In this document: positions 4,427-7,369 of the stretch, piece after piece | Position numbering within the stretch: position 1 is the first letter of the stretch | How the letters are laid out: every line of letters starts with the position of its first letter | Assembly: GCA_003663565.1 (NCBI GenBank) | Contig: QMTT01000034.1 | Location: 1 to 7,369, forward strand | From: Thermoplasmata archaeon | GTDB taxonomy: Archaea; Thermoplasmatota; B47-G6; B47-G6B; 47-G6 | Length of the DNA stretch: 7,369 nucleotides | Reading direction: 5' to 3' | The notes under the pieces: generated by a model | What the model saw: the letters and a program-made list of their open reading frames with translations, nothing else | Databases searched by the model: none | Told to the model about the DNA's origin: nothing | Program-made: the position numbers and the translations under genes

Positions 4427-7369
4427 ATGTTCAAGAAGAAGCATTTTATTTCGGGCTTTTTTGTAGTTCTTAGTTTATTGATAGTTTTCAATGTTTTAGC
4501 TTATTCTGGCATTCCATACTGGATAGAGCATGACGAGAATGGCAATCCAACAGGCAATATTTGGGTAAGGGTAAATCTAACAGCCAATCAACCTAAAGAG
4601 TTTTATGTTTATTATGGCAGTAGCACAGCACCATCTTATAGCGATGGCGATAGCGTGTTCGAGTTCTTCGATGATTTCGAGGGAACGAGTTTAGATACAA
4701 ACAAATGGGATACTCCGATTAGCTCAGATGGTTCGCATTCAGTTAGCAATTCTCTTTTGAAAATTCAAAAAAGAAATATACCTTTGAAATATACCGTGAA
4801 TGGTAAAATAAAGATATATGCAAGGAGTAAAAGAGAAGATAGTAGTGGATATAGCTATGGTCAAATCATGTTTACAGACAAAACAGGCATTTATGGGATA
4901 GACCATTATAATACGATAGGCATTCAAGTGTTGGATAATGGGGCATATTCAAAAGATGATACTTTAGTATATATGACTGTGCGAAGCAGTTATTATGGTT
5001 ATTCGAGGGATTATTCAACATCTATAAGTGACTACGGCACAAATTTCGTGACTCAATGGCTTGAGATAGATACTGTTGCCAAAGAAATGAAAGCAGGTAT
5101 AGAAAACAACGAGTTAAATACAATCAATTATGAAAATGGCATATACGACAACAATAATGTATTAGTTCAATTATCTAATCCAAACACTCTCTACTTGGGT
5201 TATAATTGGGATAACACCTATGTGGATTTTGATTGGGTTTTTGTTCGTAAATACTCCTCAACAGAGCCAAGCGTTAGTTATGGTAGTGAAGAGACAGGTA
5301 GTTGGACAATTGACGGATACACATATACAAAAAGGCGAAAAGTCACAATCACAAGCACAACCGACTTGCAAGAGTATCAAGTAGCTTTGGATTACTCACA
5401 GTTTGGTGATGATAAACTATATCTTCAAGAACAGGCGTTTGAGGTAGGCATTCATCAAAGCCTTGACTATGACGAATTCAAAGTTAATCACACTATCACA
5501 CATTCCTGTTATTGGAATAATGTAACTGTGAATGTCACAACCGCAAACCTCACTTTAGTTGCCACAAACTTGAATGATTCTGTTGTGCTATACAATATCA
5601 CTTTTGAAAATGTATCTGAAAATCAAATTGTTAGCTACACTTATACTTTACAGGTTTCTGATGCTCACGACACCATCAAATTTGAGTGTCTTTATTCTGA
5701 CGAATTAGGCGATTCTTTTGCAACGGTAATAAACAAAACGGTAGAAAACACGAAACCAACAGCACCAGATTTGGCAATTTTAAATGATACAATCCATGTG
5801 AATGAGACTCTTTATGCTTTAGCTGAAAACAGCACGGATATTGATGGCGATAGCTTGATTTACGAATATAAATTCTATAATGTCGATGATAATGTAACTG
5901 TTCAAGATTGGAGCACAACAGCAAATTATACGATTCAAGTCAGCGATGCACACGATACCATAAGAGTTTATGCAAGAGCTTATGATGGTTATAACTACTC
6001 TGATGTAGTATATCAAGAAATATATGTTGCAAACTCTAATCCAAACATCACAGCAATAAACATGCCTAATAAGATAAATTCGAGTGTGAATGTTACACTT
6101 TCCTTAAACATTTCAGATATTGATAATGATACGGCTTTTACATTAGAAGTGTATTTGGTAGATGGTTCAACTGTATTTTTAGGAAGAGATACAAACTATA
6201 GTAATGGCAAAGATTTCATAATCAATGTAAATCCTGATTATTATGGTAATAAGACATTTATTTTCAAGCTTTGGGATAAATACGATGGTTATGATGAGGA
6301 TAATAAAACTGTACAAGTAATTTGGGCTTATGTAACTTTCAATTACGTGAATGAAGTTGATAAAAGTGCCATGAACCTGAATTCTTTGAACAACAAAGAA
6401 ATGATAATCAAATACAAAGATGGCAGTCAGGAAGCTTTATCGGATTTTGTTGCAAGTAAAGAGTTTGAGAAACCTGTTGATGGCGTGAGATTTAGCTATA
6501 CAGCGGGCTCTTCTACTTTTGCAAGAGAATACACTTTGAATGGCGGCATTGAGAACAAGACTGTGTATTTGATAGATTATTCTTCTATGACACCAATCAT
6601 TACCACGATTTATATTTTGGGCTCTCAAGCCACAAACATGAGGCTCGAGTTGTATACGCCAACAGAGGGTCAAATCACAAATCAGCCAATAGATATCTCT
6701 TCTGGAGTAGATTTTATTATGATACCAAACAAAGAGTATCAAGTGAGGATTTATGAAGGCGATTCAATGAGAGAGATGGGTAAAATTGCGAGAGCCACAT
6801 CTGGCATTTATTATTTGCAGATAACGACATCAGTATTGGAATTGATAAGAAGCAAGGGAAATGTGAGTTGGAATGCTCAATTTGTTGATATTGATGGCAA
6901 TAAAGTTTTGAGAGTAGAATTTGTTGATTATGATAAGGCAACGGATTATCTCAAGCTCGAGGTATACAACGAGAGTAAGGCTCGCGTGTATTATTCTGAT
7001 GTTTATGGCTATTACAATTATACTTTCAATATTTTAGGCTTAGATGTTTCGCAAAAATATTTCCTTAAGCTCACTTTCAGGAAGAACGGCATTACTTATA
7101 CTGAAGTAAAATATTTCAAAGACGGTAAAGAAGTAATTACTCCTGTTGGCATTCCTGATTGGCTATTGTCTGCGGGCGTGGTATTGTTTTTGATTATACT
7201 TGCGTTGTTATCCACTGCTATTGGCAGTCCTTATGTCTTATTATTTGCTACCTTATTCGTTGCTCTTGCTTCGTTTTTTGGCTGGGTCAATATTCCTATG
7301 TCACTCATCGCCATGTTTATCGTTGGTGCGGTATTCCAAGTCATTTTCCAAAATAGAAGGTTGGGAACA
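4427..7369 (+). CDS. Large glycosylated surface/spike protein with DUF2341 and Ig-like repeats (3' end outside window)
   Basis: The frame is open for 981 codons from ATG 4427 to the last base. Residues 1-25 are a signal peptide (MFKKK, then a hydrophobic core, likely cut after VLA). Residues 29-86 match DUF2341: strand pattern, YYGSSTAPSYSDGDSVFEFF, then FFDDFEG. The following concanavalin/LamG-like part ends in VDFDWVFVRKYSSTEPSVSYG (266-286). A second DUF2341-type start, RRKVTITSTTDLQEYQVALD, is at 303-322. Ig/cadherin-like repeats follow: YTLQVSDAHDTI (406-417) recurs as YTIQVSDAHDTI (501-512), and DIDGD (471) and DIDND (564) resemble cadherin-type Asp motifs. About 27 N-x-S/T sequons are present, most between 350 and 630. 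The C-terminus has three membrane helices, about 913-932, 935-954 and 957-974. Likely an anchored, outward-facing adhesin or receptor-binding spike. AGGTTGA precedes the start. Confident as secreted and anchored; the viral role is inferred. Confidence 0.9.
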   Translation, partial: MFKKKHFISGFFVVLSLLIVFNVLAYSGIPYWIEHDENGNPTGNIWVRVNLTANQPKEFYVYYGSSTAPSYSDGDSVFEFFDDFEGTSLDTNKWDTPISSDGSHSVSNSLLKIQKRNIPLKYTVNGKIKIYARSKREDSSGYSYGQIMFTDKTGIYGIDHYNTIGIQVLDNGAYSKDDTLVYMTVRSSYYGYSRDYSTSISDYGTNFVTQWLEIDTVAKEMKAGIENNELNTINYENGIYDNNNVLVQLSNPNTLYLGYNWDNTYVDFDWVFVRKYSSTEPSVSYGSEETGSWTIDGYTYTKRRKVTITSTTDLQEYQVALDYSQFGDDKLYLQEQAFEVGIHQSLDYDEFKVNHTITHSCYWNNVTVNVTTANLTLVATNLNDSVVLYNITFENVSENQIVSYTYTLQVSDAHDTIKFECLYSDELGDSFATVINKTVENTKPTAPDLAILNDTIHVNETLYALAENSTDIDGDSLIYEYKFYNVDDNVTVQDWSTTANYTIQVSDAHDTIRVYARAYDGYNYSDVVYQEIYVANSNPNITAINMPNKINSSVNVTLSLNISDIDNDTAFTLEVYLVDGSTVFLGRDTNYSNGKDFIINVNPDYYGNKTFIFKLWDKYDGYDEDNKTVQVIWAYVTFNYVNEVDKSAMNLNSLNNKEMIIKYKDGSQEALSDFVASKEFEKPVDGVRFSYTAGSSTFAREYTLNGGIENKTVYLIDYSSMTPIITTIYILGSQATNMRLELYTPTEGQITNQPIDISSGVDFIMIPNKEYQVRIYEGDSMREMGKIARATSGIYYLQITTSVLELIRSKGNVSWNAQFVDIDGNKVLRVEFVDYDKATDYLKLEVYNESKARVYYSDVYGYYNYTFNILGLDVSQKYFLKLTFRKNGITYTEVKYFKDGKEVITPVGIPDWLLSAGVVLFLIILALLSTAIGSPYVLLFATLFVALASFFGWVNIPMSLIAMFIVGAVFQVIFQNRRLGT

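Noticed and set aside
5676..7356. Small open frames on both strands within the surface-protein gene
   Set aside because: The plus-strand frame from 4427 is continuous for 981 codons with coherent domains, so the others are out-of-frame shadows.

Overview
The window looks like part of the genome of an archaeal virus, provirus or related mobile element. No housekeeping gene is present. Two gene blocks diverge from a central AT-rich region. Both have archaeal-style TATA boxes (TTTATATA at 1117-1110 on the minus strand, TTTATAAA at 1429-1436 on the plus strand) and Shine-Dalgarno sites such as GGAGGTGAG. The host lineage cannot be fixed from this sequence.

Left block (1-1064, minus strand): three genes joined by ATGA start/stop overlaps. 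They are a 132-aa protein of a family I recognise from phage and accessory-region hypothetical proteins (motifs NLTPHEV and RDENGRIIGC), a 195-aa protein with an acidic helical C-terminal half, and the first 28 codons of a third gene that leaves the window at base 1.

Centre (1065-1481): divergent promoters flank a large imperfect inverted repeat. A CA-rich arm (1137-1200) faces a TG-rich arm (1278-1337) around an AT-rich loop.

Right block (1482-7369, plus strand): a tightly packed run of an 87-aa very basic protein, an 801-aa lysine-rich protein with two Gly/Ala-rich hydrophobic segments and a basic tail, a 77-aa protein with two membrane helices, and a large secreted, membrane-anchored surface protein. 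The last has a signal peptide, DUF2341 and concanavalin-like region, Ig-like repeats, many N-glycosylation sequons and three C-terminal membrane helices; it is still open at the window end. Nucleic-acid-binding proteins, a small two-helix membrane protein and a glycosylated surface protein together suggest a virion structural module, as in membrane-containing archaeal viruses. This is inference.

The most striking signal is not a gene. From about 445 to 1021, inside the two left-block coding sequences, lies a nearly continuous array of about 18 adjacent stem-loops, centred every 22-52 bases (mean about 32). Many stems are perfect over 8-13 bp, and every stem has a different sequence. The array covers nearly all of the 132-aa gene after its A-rich start and the first third of the 195-aa gene, then stops. 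Nothing comparable occurs in the right block. It suggests strong selection on RNA or single-stranded DNA structure within codons, or an unusual mutational process that perfects inverted repeats.
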